NCBI RefSeq assembly: GCF_037975245.1
Contig: NC_092581.1
Location: forward strand, 8,151,501 to 8,215,500
Direction of reading: 5' to 3'
From: Apostichopus japonicus
Taxonomy: Eukaryota > Echinodermata > Holothuroidea > Aspidochirotida > Stichopodidae
Length of the DNA stretch: 64,000 nt
Each line of letters opens with the position of its first letter. Within the stretch, counting starts at the first letter, position 1. Of this stretch, positions 1-10,185 are shown one piece after another. The position numbers and the translations under genes are program-made. The notes below the pieces were generated by a model, which saw only the letters and a list, made by a program, of their open reading frames with translations, did no database searches and was not told the origin of the DNA.

Positions 1-1037
1 AGTTTAACTCTTTTCAAGATTTTACATATTGATATATTACTAGTAAAAAATAAGGGTTTAACAGCATTTTATTCACTGGCAACAGTTGTGGTAGATTTGA
101 TGGGTCATCAAACATGATAAGACAAGCTAATTGATAGGTTGAACTACTGTACATGCATAGGGACATGAGAGATTATAATATAAACTGAGGCATTCGCAAA
201 GTTAACCTTGATGACAGGAACAGAGTGTCAGTATTTTCACAAACATGAATTGTCTTCTTCATCAATTTCTTAAATGGACAACCATTAATAATTGAGCTGG
301 TCGTCAAATTGACAATCTTAAAAGTGTCAGCCCTGATGTTACAATTGGTTGCTTTAAGCCTTTCTGTACAACACTTTCACAAAGTAGTTGAATCTAGACT
401 TGTCATCAAGCCTGGTTATGCTTCATATTTAATATTCAAGTGACATATAAGTCAAAAACATGTTTTCTTTAACACAGATTGCAAACTTTGGGTAAGGCAA
501 TTTACTGCTGTATTGCCAGTTAACTTTGCAGTTATTGGACATGTACTCATAAGCTGTGGAACGTATATAGTTAAATACTGTATGGTGAAATACTGTATGG
601 TGAAATGCTCTATGGTAAAATACTCTATGGTATCATACTGTGTGGTGAAATACTGTAGGGGCGAATGCAGTAGCAGCCAATGTAACATACATACATCATA
701 TGTATACACAAAGGTTGGTAATAATTGCTGTTACTCTCTCTGGTATTAAACCAAACAGCTGTCTATTGCTTCGTCATGCAGACTCATCAAGGGCATATCA
801 TGGTTGAAGACTTCCTATATTTGCTTAGCATGAAATGGTTGGAGACTTTTCAAAGTGACATCTTCCTGATAATCTATGTTATATCCCATCACTCACGAAT
901 GAGTTAACTGGAGTTGACTAAACATTCAGGGAATGAATACATATTGGAGGGCTGCAGCTATCATCAGCACTATGACTCCTCTGTCTGCTGTAACACTGAC
1001 AGTTGTTTAACTTCTTGCATTTGTTGTCTCTTTGCAG
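1..1037. other. Intron or upstream sequence of the LDLRAP1-like gene; no gene seen
   Basis: No coding exon is recognisable before the splice acceptor at 1037. The first visible exon starts in the middle of a codon, so at least one coding exon lies further upstream, probably outside the window. The only structure is a short 15-bp tandem repeat at about 565-660, listed separately. The short reading frames here follow that repeat and are not supported as genes. Confidence 0.6.
565..662. repeat. 15-bp tandem repeat (ATACTGTATGGTGAA-like)
   Basis: About six imperfect copies of a 15-bp unit of the form ATACTGTATGGTGAA lie head to tail. Because 15 is divisible by three, the array creates repetitive open frames on both strands, which explains the small ORFs at 452-749. 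Confidence 0.75.
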
Positions 1038-1177
1038 AATATGAAAATGATCTTAAAGCTAATGAGCCCATCGTTGAGGGTGTACCATTCTATGTGAAAT
1101 TTTTGGGATCGTGCCTGGTGGATCTGCCAAATGACGAGGTTCACACAGCATCATCAGTTAAAAGACTAGTTCATGAG
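1038..1177 (+). CDS. LDLRAP1: LDLRAP1-like exon: start of the PTB domain
   Basis: The acceptor is CTCTTTGCAG and the donor is GAG|GTATTG. The exon enters with two bases of a split codon and leaves in phase 0. It encodes GVPFYVKFLGSCLVDLPNDE and then a helix ending in KRLVHE. This corresponds to the first beta strand and first helix of the PTB fold, where human ARH has FSLKYLGMTLVEQPKGEE. In human ARH the equivalent exon is the second, so one upstream exon is missing from the window. Confidence 0.9.
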
Positions 1178-4100
1178 GTATTGTATCTCTATTTTGTGTT
1201 TATAGCTGCTATTGTTACTCTCTGCCATCTTTTCATACCATTTGCTTACAAAGCTGCTAAGAGTTCTTTGTAAAAGTCTTGCATGTTAAGAGAATGCTTA
1301 GGGTGTTGTGGTCAAGTGGTTAAGGCAGTGGACTTGTGATCTTAGAAGGATTAGAGGTTCGAGCCCTGGCCAGATCATTGCGTCCTTGGGCAAGGCGCTT
1401 TATCTCCATTGCCTCTCTTTACCCAGGTGTATAAATGGGAACCTGCAAGGTAACTTGTAAATATAGTTGTGTGCGCCGGTTTGTGGCTGCACCCTATGGG
1501 AAGTTCCCCGGGGGGACACGTGGTTGTGGTGCACTGTGGTGAAACAGGAGAGATCGATTGAATTGTGCACACTTTGGTGTGTAGGTGTGTCAAGTTACCA
1601 ATGACCAGGGTTGTAATTTTGTAAGGTGCCATTGAATGTATGTTTATGTGCAATAATGAGCACCATATAAGTGTTATAATTAGGGAAATACTGCTGTCTT
1701 CTGACATTTGCGGACCACTAAATACCTAATTAAAGATGGATTTTCACCAAGGACACTCAAATAATCTGAATAACATGTAATTTTACCTACAAATTTGGCT
1801 GCACTCTACATCTACAGTATAATGCCAGTTGATACATTGGCTTCTAATAACTTCCCCCATGGTAACCCTTAGTTACAGACTATTGCCTTCATCTTGTAGC
1901 AGGGATAAGAATCTCACAATTTTTATTTTTGGATACCTTGACTCAATTGTCACCATCTTTTGCCAAAACTATTGGAATGCTACTACAAGTGTTACTGCTA
2001 TCGTGTGGTCTATGAACATTTGAAATGTAACTGTAGACTTCAGATCCGTTGATCAAATCTCTTCCTTGAATGTATCACTGAATGTTGGTAAAAGCTTGTA
2101 CAAGTAACATCTCCAGGACCTTTCAGTCTGAAGAAATTGATGTTAACTTTATGTTGCTGGTACCCAATCTCATTGTATTATGTTCCCAAGCAAGCCAGCA
2201 AATTTGTTTTTATTCCAAGAAGAAACGTTGATCGATTGCCTGCCTCGAATCTGCCCATGGTGCCCTGATCTCCCCATCAGATTTCTGTACATGATAGTCA
2301 CCAAGAACAATTTTATTGTGAGATGGTACATAATTAAACACTGAGAGATTCATACAATGATCAATTTTATCAGCAGTTTTGTGAAATTGGTATTTTAGGA
2401 TACTCCTGATCATCTAATGGTCACAAACTAATTTGGAGAACCACCAAGGAAGACAGTTTTAAATGAGATATCCTACACTTATTCCATAGACTTTTACATG
2501 AAAGTTTACAATTACTAAGATGGCTGTTTAATTTACTTTGAAGGGGATTAACCAGAACCAAACTTGTATAGGCTGCTTAAGTAACAATTTCAGCCTTCAT
2601 TAAAAGCTCAGTATTTCTTGTCTTTTTTTTTTTTTGGGGGGGGGGGGGTGGAGGGTTCTTTGAATTGAAATAAATTTATTGTATGTTTATGGTCTTCAAT
2701 TTCAAAAGCGCTGGCAAGGGATATGGTATGGTATGGTATCACTTGTTTAAAGCATTACCATGATTTGCCAGTTATTGCTGACATATTATTTGGATAGCAC
2801 TTCTTTCTTATCAAAACTTTTTACTGTCTTTGGTATGAGAAGTTTTTTTTGCAATATCTTCAACCTAATGACAAACAAAACAGTAAGAAGTCACACTATT
2901 GAAGTCCAAGATTTTTGTTTGTTTAATTGTGACAATTTTGTAATTTAATTGAGTTTGCTATTTTTTTTTGTCAGGCTAAATATAGCGGTATAAAGTTACG
3001 GAAGGTATCTTTAACAATTTCTCCTGGAGGGATAGTCCAGGCAGATCTGGAGACACAAGAGGAACTGTTAAATGTAGCAATACATAGGTAAGGATGCAGT
3101 CATGTGTAAACCAATACAGTAGTGTTGTTGTCATTTTAATATTTGCAGGTTGAATGAGTGGAGGTACTACTCATTAACAGGTTTGTAAGAAATTGCATAA
3201 ATTTCTGTTGGACAGCCAATCAGTCCTGTCATAAATTAGTGGGGAACAACATTAACTGTTAGCTAATTTTACATTAATTTGCTGGATCAACACAGCAGAT
3301 AGGCACCACTGTGGAATGGCCACATTGGTTTTTCGACACTCAGTATATTGTGGTATGAACCGTTTATCTGTGTGCGCAATAAGAACACACCGGCATACGG
3401 TGAGGCCTTAACAGAATTCAGTTATCTACCCAAACTTGTTTGCTCAAACTTCAAAACTTTTAGAAAAAATAAAAAAGTTTTTTTTTAATTTGCTGAATGG
3501 GTCATGCAATACTGTATGTGCAGCATTAAAACAGGAATAACATGACTTATTTAGCAGCAACAGTGGTCTTTCTCAGGAAAATACCTGATACTCTCATTTG
3601 CATATTGTGCACAAGACTATTCTGCGAATGTCAAAAATAACATGTGGAACAACATCAGAACTTAGGTCTGCTTTGATTCATTGTTCTGACACTGTGCCAA
3701 AACATTTTGGATTACGACAGGAAGTATTGCCTTACATTTAACTTTTGTTTTTTGTGCTATGCTTTCATTGTAGAAAGTTGTGTTAAGATCTTTCATTTTT
3801 ATGCATAAAGAAATATACAATGTACAATATGTAGGAGTCTTTTGAGTGGGACTTGAGATTTTTGCAGAAGACATGGGTGTGGCAGTAAATAATGTTGTTT
3901 ATACAGCTTGAGTGAAAGTTAGGCTTATAAATATTATATCAACAAGCATGTTAAGATAATTTGTGCAGTGTACAGTAATTTGCCGATCAGAATTGATTGA
4001 ACCATGCGATTCAAAACTGTCCATTAACAGTGTTTAATTCTATGGTTTAAATGGTTCTGGGAATGGTTTGTATACTGATAGTGACCAGAAACCTGCAACA

Positions 4101-7100
4101 CTAGGATGTTGGTAAAAATTTATCTAGCAAACTGATGTAAGAAATAATTAACTCATAGTTGAGACTGTGACAAATATAAATTACCAAATATGTAGTTAGA
4201 ATTTATGAAAAGACATATCAATAAGATTTGATTGTTGTATGAATAAAACAGGTTAAAAATCTTCGATCTGCTTTTCCCCATTGCCCATGCAAGCTCGCAC
4301 CCATGTACTCCTTTAAAAGCACTGAAACAATGATTTTAGTATGGTACAGACATTAAAGGAGACATTTGTTGTAGTATCTGCTTTAACCCTCTCTCCTGAT
4401 TTCCTATATTTGACTGATCCCAGCCCAACTGGTAATCTGACAAATGCCATAGCAGCAACTTGTATGATCTCCTTTTCTTTTGCAGAATATCATACTGTAC
4501 AGCTGATCGCCACCACGAAAAAGTGTTTGGATTTATTGCAAATGATACCAGAACAGACGTTTTAGAATTTTACGCCTATTTATGCACTAAGAGGAAAATT
4601 GTAAGTACATGTTTTAGGGCCGTTGAATATTAGAACTCAATTCTGAAATGGAATTTGTTCCTTGGAGGGAATGGTTGTTGACTATTACTGTTTTGATGGG
4701 TATATATTCAGACCACACTCAGGTATACAATAGCATATGTAGTATTGAGTACTGAGATTGTTCTAATACTAATCATGGAGTAACCAACAAACACAACCTC
4801 TCTTTTATGTGACCTGACCCCTTCTTGGTGGATTCCCCACCCCCTTCTACCTATTAGCATGTTTTGTATTGACTAACATAACAGAAGCTTGCTAGGGTAG
4901 TTCAGATATTTTCTGTAACCTATAGGATTTATCTCAATCCTCTCTTATGTGTCACCAGTCTATTGTACATGGGCACTTTCTCATCTACCTAAGCTGCATT
5001 ACTGGGCGCATTTAGGGCACATGAGCCCCTTGTATCCATCTTCCAGGATCATGCTCACATACTCCTCTTTCTTAATCTATCATTAAGAGTCAATAACTAT
5101 ATTGGGTAGACTGGCAGGCTTTTCTCAACCAACAATCATTTATCAGTTTCAACAAACATCACCTTGTTCCAACTGCTCATAATCAGCATGTACTGCAATG
5201 TATCTTCATCTGGTGACAAAGGGATTTGTTTGTTGTATGGTTTCTTGACAGGCCGAAGCACTAACCTTAACAGTTGCTCAAGCATTCCATATAGCCTATG
5301 ACATTTGGGATGAAGTTAGACACGATGAACATAGCATAGCCTCCAGCGAGGGCAGCAGAGATGAGGCAGACAGTCCTTCTGATAGTCCAGACAGTCAAAC
5401 TGACAGCGGCGAATCAGGTAAATAAAGATATATGCAGTAAATTACCAAAAACTAATATTATAATCTTACCAGATGTTATTTTTGAACTACAAACTTATAT
5501 CCGACTGATTGATTTACATTTTGAACACTCTTACTAGTTTCTGTCTTGTTTGCAATGTAATATCTCCTGCCAATTAACTAGTACTTCATTGAACCCCAGA
5601 TCAAGCAAGTAGTACTACACTCTAACCCCAGATCAAGAACCTAGTACTACACTTGAACCCCAGATTAAGCAACTAGTACTTCAATTGGACCCCAGATCAA
5701 GCAACTGGTACATCATTGAACCCCAGATCAAGAAACTAGTACTTACTTTGAACCTCAGATCACAGTAAATCTCAACACCAGTAAATGAGAAGAAAACTTG
5801 ATGAAGGCTAATAAAACTTTACTTTCATACTGCAGGACACCATTAGGAGTAATGATACCAGACGATGTCCAGCATGTAGCTGAGTGTAGGAACAGATATG
5901 TACTCAGTCACTCACAGCAGTGTTTGAAATTCAATTCAATAATGTTGAAAAGCGGAAGTGCGATTTCATCAAGAATAATATCACAGTGACTATGTGTGGA
6001 CAAATGTTTTGGTGTGACATTACCTGTACCTTACAATGTTATTATATGTGGTCTGATCTTTTCAGAGAGTGTCAGCTCTCCTCACAGAAAATCTGCACCT
6101 CAATCCATCCCTGGAACGGCCCCTCCATCAGAAAGGAATATATCAAAAGACCAGGGCTTTTCTGAAGAGGACCAATCTTTCCCAGAGATTGATAGACGTT
6201 TTTCAGATGTGAATGAAATATTTTCTGCAGGCGCATCCCCTCTTCCGCCTCCTCCATCATTTGATCGCCCCCCTAGAACCACAAAAGGTCAGTAAAAACT
6301 GTGAACGAATAAAGATAATTACAATTCGAAATTGTTGTCTTCACAATTTTTCAGACTATTTGAAATATAACATGGGTAATAGAGAATGACTGCCATATGG
6401 TGGTGTCATGTTGAATGGTCCTCTCATGATGTTGTCATAATGCAATGTTATCCTGTGGTCTGTCAAAATGTTGAGTAATTGCATGTTATAATATAACTAT
6501 AATCCTCTGGAATGACATGATGCAATGCTATCATGTGGCTAGTTAACATGTTGAGTTACCGCTAATTCTATTTCATTATGTGGCGTTGCCAGAATGCTAG
6601 CATTGTTTTAGCCATTTCTAACAAATAATAATTTTTTTTCTCTGCAGTACTTTCTGTTAGTTCAGAAGCCCCCATGATTTCCTGTTCAGCACCTGCCTCC
6701 ACCCATGCTCCACCCAGGCCCCCTCGGAGATCTGCCTACAGAAAGCCTCCTCCCCCTATTGTAATTCACAATCACAATGGTGAAAGTGGAAAATATTTAA
6801 ATTCAGAAGATACAGCAAAACTCCTAGAAAACTGGGTGAGTCTTCAAAAATTGCCAATGACCAAAGACTAGTTGCATACACTGTAAAAAACATGTTTTGA
6901 TATTTCCATTTGTACAAAAAGTTCTTATTTTTCTCCTAATTGATGCATTTATAACCAATCAGTAAATGATATATGAGTAGATGAGTGACTTTTCTCATAA
7001 GATATGGGTACATGCATCCTACACATAAATCAGGGCTAATACTCATCCTTGGATAACTTCTATGTGCATGTTTAAGTATAAATCTTTTGCTTGCATCTGT

Positions 7101-10100
7101 TGCTGCTGCTTAAAGATGACAAGTTAATTAAATGAATGCGATCTTCTTGTTTTTTTTTATTTGTTCATAATACAAAACTACAATGCAAAACAGTAGTAAA
7201 TTGAAGAAACACAATACAATTCCACTTACAACACAAGAAGGGTTGTCATTACCAATTTTCAGATATAATTGTCAGGTTTCAAGGCAGTATAGGAGAGAAA
7301 CCTCTTGAGAGACTTCAAAAAACCAGTAGAAGCTACAACGTCTTCATTTCCAAACTATTAAAATATCCGTGGGAGAGAGAGAGGAAATAAACCAGACAAG
7401 TTGACAGTATTGAAAGCTTCATCTACCCACTATCATTTACAATTATGTGGGTAGAATGCTGGCATAGTATATTAATAGTTAATGATGGTTTAATGTAATT
7501 ACACAAGGATCCTGATTAGTCTGAAAGTGGTCATATGACTTGTTTACTCAGTGGGAGTTTGATTTAGTATGTAGGCGGCACAATTAATTTCTATACCATC
7601 TGATAGAATTGTTCACTCTCAATATATTATAAAGCAAAACTGCATTTGCAAAGTACACTTTTAATGGTAGCTACTTTTTTCAATGGTCAATAATACATAA
7701 TTTATGTGTGTGTGTGTGTCTGTGTGTCTGTGTGATGAACCCAGAACAATAGGGAAAATTAGATATAACATAATCTTAAAAACAAGGATCAAAAAGAAGC
7801 TCACCTTATGAAAAGATATTGCTTAAATTCCATTTCATGTTCTCAAAAATGTAAATGAAAGGGATTTACTACATTTGATGCTACTTTAGTTTCATTGCAT
7901 GATGTTCACAGATTATAGTTAAGTTTGTGAGTAATGCTTCATGGGAGAGCATGAAACCTGAAGAATTTGGGAGTTTATTCATGTCATGTCACCTTAAAGT
8001 TTAACAATCAAATGGAACTGATCATGCCTGATAATAATTCTGTTCTGGTTAACATTCTGTACAGTCAGTAATAGCACATAACTGAATTGGTATTCACAAA
8101 ATAAGGTTCAAGTGATTTATGAAATTTAGCCCCATTGTAAATCTATCAGAAATGGCAAAATGGCTCAAATGGTTTGTGTATTTGATACCAGTTAAATTTT
8201 ATATCACTGGCACTATAAATATGACTTTCATATACCCAAGTGAATAATTTTGCCAAGTTGGAGACTTCTATGTACTAGTTTTACCGTACAGAAATCTCTA
8301 TATTTTATCATGCGTTGAAATCAGTGAGTGACTCAGCAGTATATAAATCATAACTGCATGGTTTGTACTGTGAGAATTTTAATCATTGATAAATGACCTT
8401 CAAGTAGATATTAGCTATTGCATAGATTTCATCAACTACCACAGTCTGTGATAGACTATAAATGTGATGGCATCAGATGTTGATATGTATTGATTTTGGA
8501 ATGTAGTTTGCTAGCTTTCACTGCTACAGATGGTGCAAGTTGTCATGATTGCCCCCGACACGGAAACCACACATGTCAGGGATGCTGTTACGTGGTTAAT
8601 TTGTTACTTATCTATTGATGATTCCTATGGAAAGAATTTGGCATGTTTTGCATCATTGTACATGTAATTAAATAATGATTATGTAAATGTAGCTAAAACA
8701 AAAACCCAAACTGGTACGTGCTCAAGCTTGATTTGTTAATGTTACATGCCATTTGTTATAAATGAAAAGCCTACAAACTTATTCAATGGTCTATCTGGTT
8801 GCAAATCCCTAAGTTTTGAATTTGTAAATCCACTGTTATGTTTAGTTGCAACTAACATGTTGGATTCATCAACAAAGACAAAAAGACTTATTGTAAACAG
8901 TGGCCAAACATCTTGTGTTCAGTGTGAATATTTAGTTACTTTTCAGAAACATTGGCAACATATCATTAGGTTAGTTGGCTTGGTTATGAATGATTTGTAT
9001 TTTGATTTAACTTATCCTGTTTACCTGTCTTAACAGTTTTCTTCTAAATTCATTCCTTGTTGTGTAATACATTAAAAACTTAATTATTCAATCAATCAAT
9101 CATTTTTTGTTCTTATAGCATATAGAGGATCCTGACTTGGATGACTGCTTTTCAAAGTAAGTTTAAAGCTCTTTGTTATATTTGCTTGAAATATGCTAGG
9201 AAGACCCAAAGCATCTCAAGTTGCATCAAGTTGTGTATCGAGAGAGATTTGTTGTTATGACAGCTTATTGTTTGATATCATATCTACTTGTTAATGAACA
9301 TTTCAATTTGGAAGCAGTGATACACTGTAACCCTATTTTGACAGTCTCATCCCCACCCCTCCCTCCTTACTGCCATTCACATGACATGAACGTATTTGTA
9401 TACTGCATTTATAGTCCTCCTTCAGCCCTTTCCCACATCCACCAAAGGCCTTCAAAAGATCCTATGGTTTCACCTTGTCACAAAGTGTAGTTGTTCACCT
9501 GGTGTTGGCTGCAGTAATTATGTGCAGACTGAATGTTCTTTAGGTGTTGCATTCATTTGCTGTTATCATCTCTTCAACGAGAACTCATCAACTATAACCA
9601 GTGAGATTTATTGTTACATAAACTCACTGCCAGCAGCATGGAAAGCCAATTAAGTAGCAGTTGTCATATCATACAAATATGAAGTAACTGGCAATAGTTT
9701 GCAGATCTATAAATAGCCAGTGTTTCATGTTCATGGTGATATTCTACAGGGAGAGAAACATACCTCTTCTACCTGGAAGACACAGGGGTGGGAAGTATGG
9801 GGGGAGTAGGGGAATGAGTTATAACCCAGGACCAAGCGTTTGTTTGGTAGCATAGTCAGTGGTAGGTTAAAAGTCACTGTAAAGTACAATATTCATTTTC
9901 CCAATGGGTTATTATTAGACTTCAGAACTGATAGCAGTGCAGATGTTGATCATATCCTGGACGTCTGAGTGACTGTTGTTATGACTGGTTGGTTTTGATT
10001 TTAACAGATTAGCGGAGAGCAGGTCGAATCCACAGCTCTTGGATATCAACGTTCACCGAACTATATTTGATACGGATGTGATTGTGCACTTTGCAGGAGA

Positions 10101-10176
10101 TGACGCTGATAGGATGAGATTACTGGAATCTGAATCCAGTGATAGCCTCTTTCTCAAGGCTGCCACTCCATCTTAA
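1038..10176 (+). CDS. LDLRAP1: LDLRAP1/ARH-like PTB adaptor, 3' part, 8 coding exons
   Basis: This is a cytosolic adaptor of the ARH type. In the known family it links NPxY motifs in LDL-receptor-family tails to AP-2 and clathrin during endocytosis. Exons are 1038-1177, 2975-3087, 4486-4600, 5252-5417, 6066-6287, 6648-6835, 9119-9156 and 10008-10176 (stop TAA 10174-10176). All junctions are GT-AG and frame-consistent, giving 382 complete codons plus a partial first codon. Visible residues about 14-140 form a PTB domain, with ISYCTADRHHEKVFGFIA and LTLTVAQAFHIAYDIW as strong matches to human ARH. Residues about 140-314 are an acidic, Ser/Pro-rich linker. Residues 322-336 (DDCFSKLAESRSNPQ) match the ARH-specific AP-2 beta-appendage helix. 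The visible part is already longer than human ARH (308 aa), mostly because of the linker. A canonical LLDLE clathrin box is not seen. The assignment is my motif recognition; no alignment was run. Confidence 0.9.
1300..1690 (+). mobile_element. tRNA-derived SINE in an intron
   Basis: The 5' end looks like a degraded tRNA gene with RNA polymerase III promoter elements: box A-like TGGTCAAGTGG at 1309-1319 and box B GGTTCGAGCCC at 1356-1366, 36 bases apart. It is followed by a conserved-looking body beginning CCTTGGGCAAGGCGCTTTAT at about 1384. I recall similar bodies in sea-urchin and other invertebrate SINEs, which is recognition rather than a search result. The 3' boundary and target duplication are not clear. 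It lies in the sense orientation in the first visible LDLRAP1 intron. Confidence 0.75.
2620..2654. repeat. Poly(T)/poly(G) tract
   Basis: A run of T followed directly by a run of G, then TGGAGGG. It is a low-complexity tract in the intron before exon 2975-3087. Exact run lengths in such tracts are prone to assembly error. Confidence 0.9.
2975..3087 (+). CDS. LDLRAP1: LDLRAP1-like exon: PTB middle
   Basis: The acceptor is TTTTTTTTGTCAG and the donor is ATAG|GTAAGG. The exon enters in phase 0 and leaves in phase 2. It encodes AKYSGIKLRKVSLTISPGGI and then a segment ending in ELLNVAIHR. This matches the ARH pattern KLQKVTLKVSPRGI followed by the strand leading into the peptide-binding groove. 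The Arg codon is split with the next exon, which begins with the matching base. Confidence 0.92.
4486..4600 (+). CDS. LDLRAP1: LDLRAP1-like exon: PTB peptide-binding strand
   Basis: The acceptor is CTTTTGCAG and the donor is ATT|GTAAGT. It encodes ISYCTADRHHEKVFGFIA, a near match to human ISYCTADKMHDKVFAYIA, and ends in FYAYLCTKRKI, which matches HAFLCTKRKM. These are the beta-5 strand that pairs with the receptor NPxY peptide and the following strands. It is the most diagnostic exon for the ARH subfamily of PTB proteins. Confidence 0.95.
5252..5417 (+). CDS. LDLRAP1: LDLRAP1-like exon: PTB C-terminal helix and acidic linker
   Basis: The acceptor is TTTCTTGACAG and the donor is TCAG|GTAAAT. 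It begins AEALTLTVAQAFHIAYDIW, which is the C-terminal PTB helix that caps the peptide groove (human AQAVTLTVAQAFKVAFEFW). The rest is a Ser/Asp/Glu-rich linker with repeated SPSDSPDS-like text. The linker resembles casein-kinase substrate sequence, but no function can be assigned to it. Confidence 0.93.
5570..5765. repeat. 32-bp tandem repeat in an LDLRAP1 intron
   Basis: About five to six copies of a unit of roughly 32 bp built on ACCCCAGATCAAGCAACTAG followed by TACTACATTGA-like sequence. Copies differ at a few positions. It lies in the intron between exons 5252-5417 and 6066-6287. Confidence 0.85.
6066..6287 (+). CDS. LDLRAP1: LDLRAP1-like exon: Ser/Pro-rich linker
   Basis: The acceptor is CTTTTCAG and the donor is AAAG|GTCAGT. 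It enters completing a GAG codon and leaves in phase 1. The product is low-complexity. Two phenylalanine-acidic stretches (GFSEEDQSFPEIDRRFSDVN) are followed by PLPPPPSFDRPPR, a possible SH3-type proline-rich segment. There is no clear counterpart in the shorter human linker. Confidence 0.88.
6648..6835 (+). CDS. LDLRAP1: LDLRAP1-like exon: proline-rich linker
   Basis: The acceptor is TTCTCTGCAG and the donor is TGG|GTGAGT. It encodes HAPPRPPRRSAYRKPPPP, again a proline-rich candidate SH3 ligand, and ends with EDTAKLLENW in phase 0. The final helix-like segment precedes the AP-2 binding exon. Confidence 0.88.
7141..9118. other. Long LDLRAP1 intron part; no gene seen
   Basis: Intronic AT-rich sequence. 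It contains a short TG/TGTGTC microsatellite at about 7706-7734. The 95-codon open frame at 8746-9033 starts and ends without splice or coding signals and matches nothing I recognise, so I treat it as chance. Confidence 0.6.
9119..9156 (+). CDS. LDLRAP1: LDLRAP1-like micro-exon: first half of the AP-2 binding motif
   Basis: This 38-nt exon has acceptor TTCTTATAG and donor AA|GTAAGT. It encodes HIEDPDLDDCFS plus two bases of the next Lys codon. It supplies the acidic lead and the key Phe of the ARH motif [DE]x(1-2)FxxLxxxR. It was too short for simple ORF detection; splice signals and frame continuity to the next exon support it. Confidence 0.9.
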
Positions 10177-10185
10177 CATAGAATG
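10008..10185 (+). CDS. LDLRAP1: LDLRAP1-like last coding exon (stop 10174-10176)
   Basis: The acceptor is GATTTTAACAG. The first base completes Lys, and then LAESRSNPQLLDIN continues the AP-2 motif (human RLAQSRTNPQVLD), followed by 40 less conserved residues ending ATPS and TAA. A donor-like GAATG|GTATGT nine bases after the stop suggests the 3' UTR is spliced to 12258. If so, nonsense-mediated decay would not be expected, because the junction would lie only 9 bases past the stop. Confidence 0.92.

Noticed and set aside
452-749. Two overlapping frames on opposite strands
   Set aside because: Both follow the 15-bp repeat at 565-662; no splice or homology support.
8746-9033. 95-codon plus-strand frame in an LDLRAP1 intron
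   Set aside because: No recognisable domain, no splice signals, and it lies between two well-supported coding exons of another frame.
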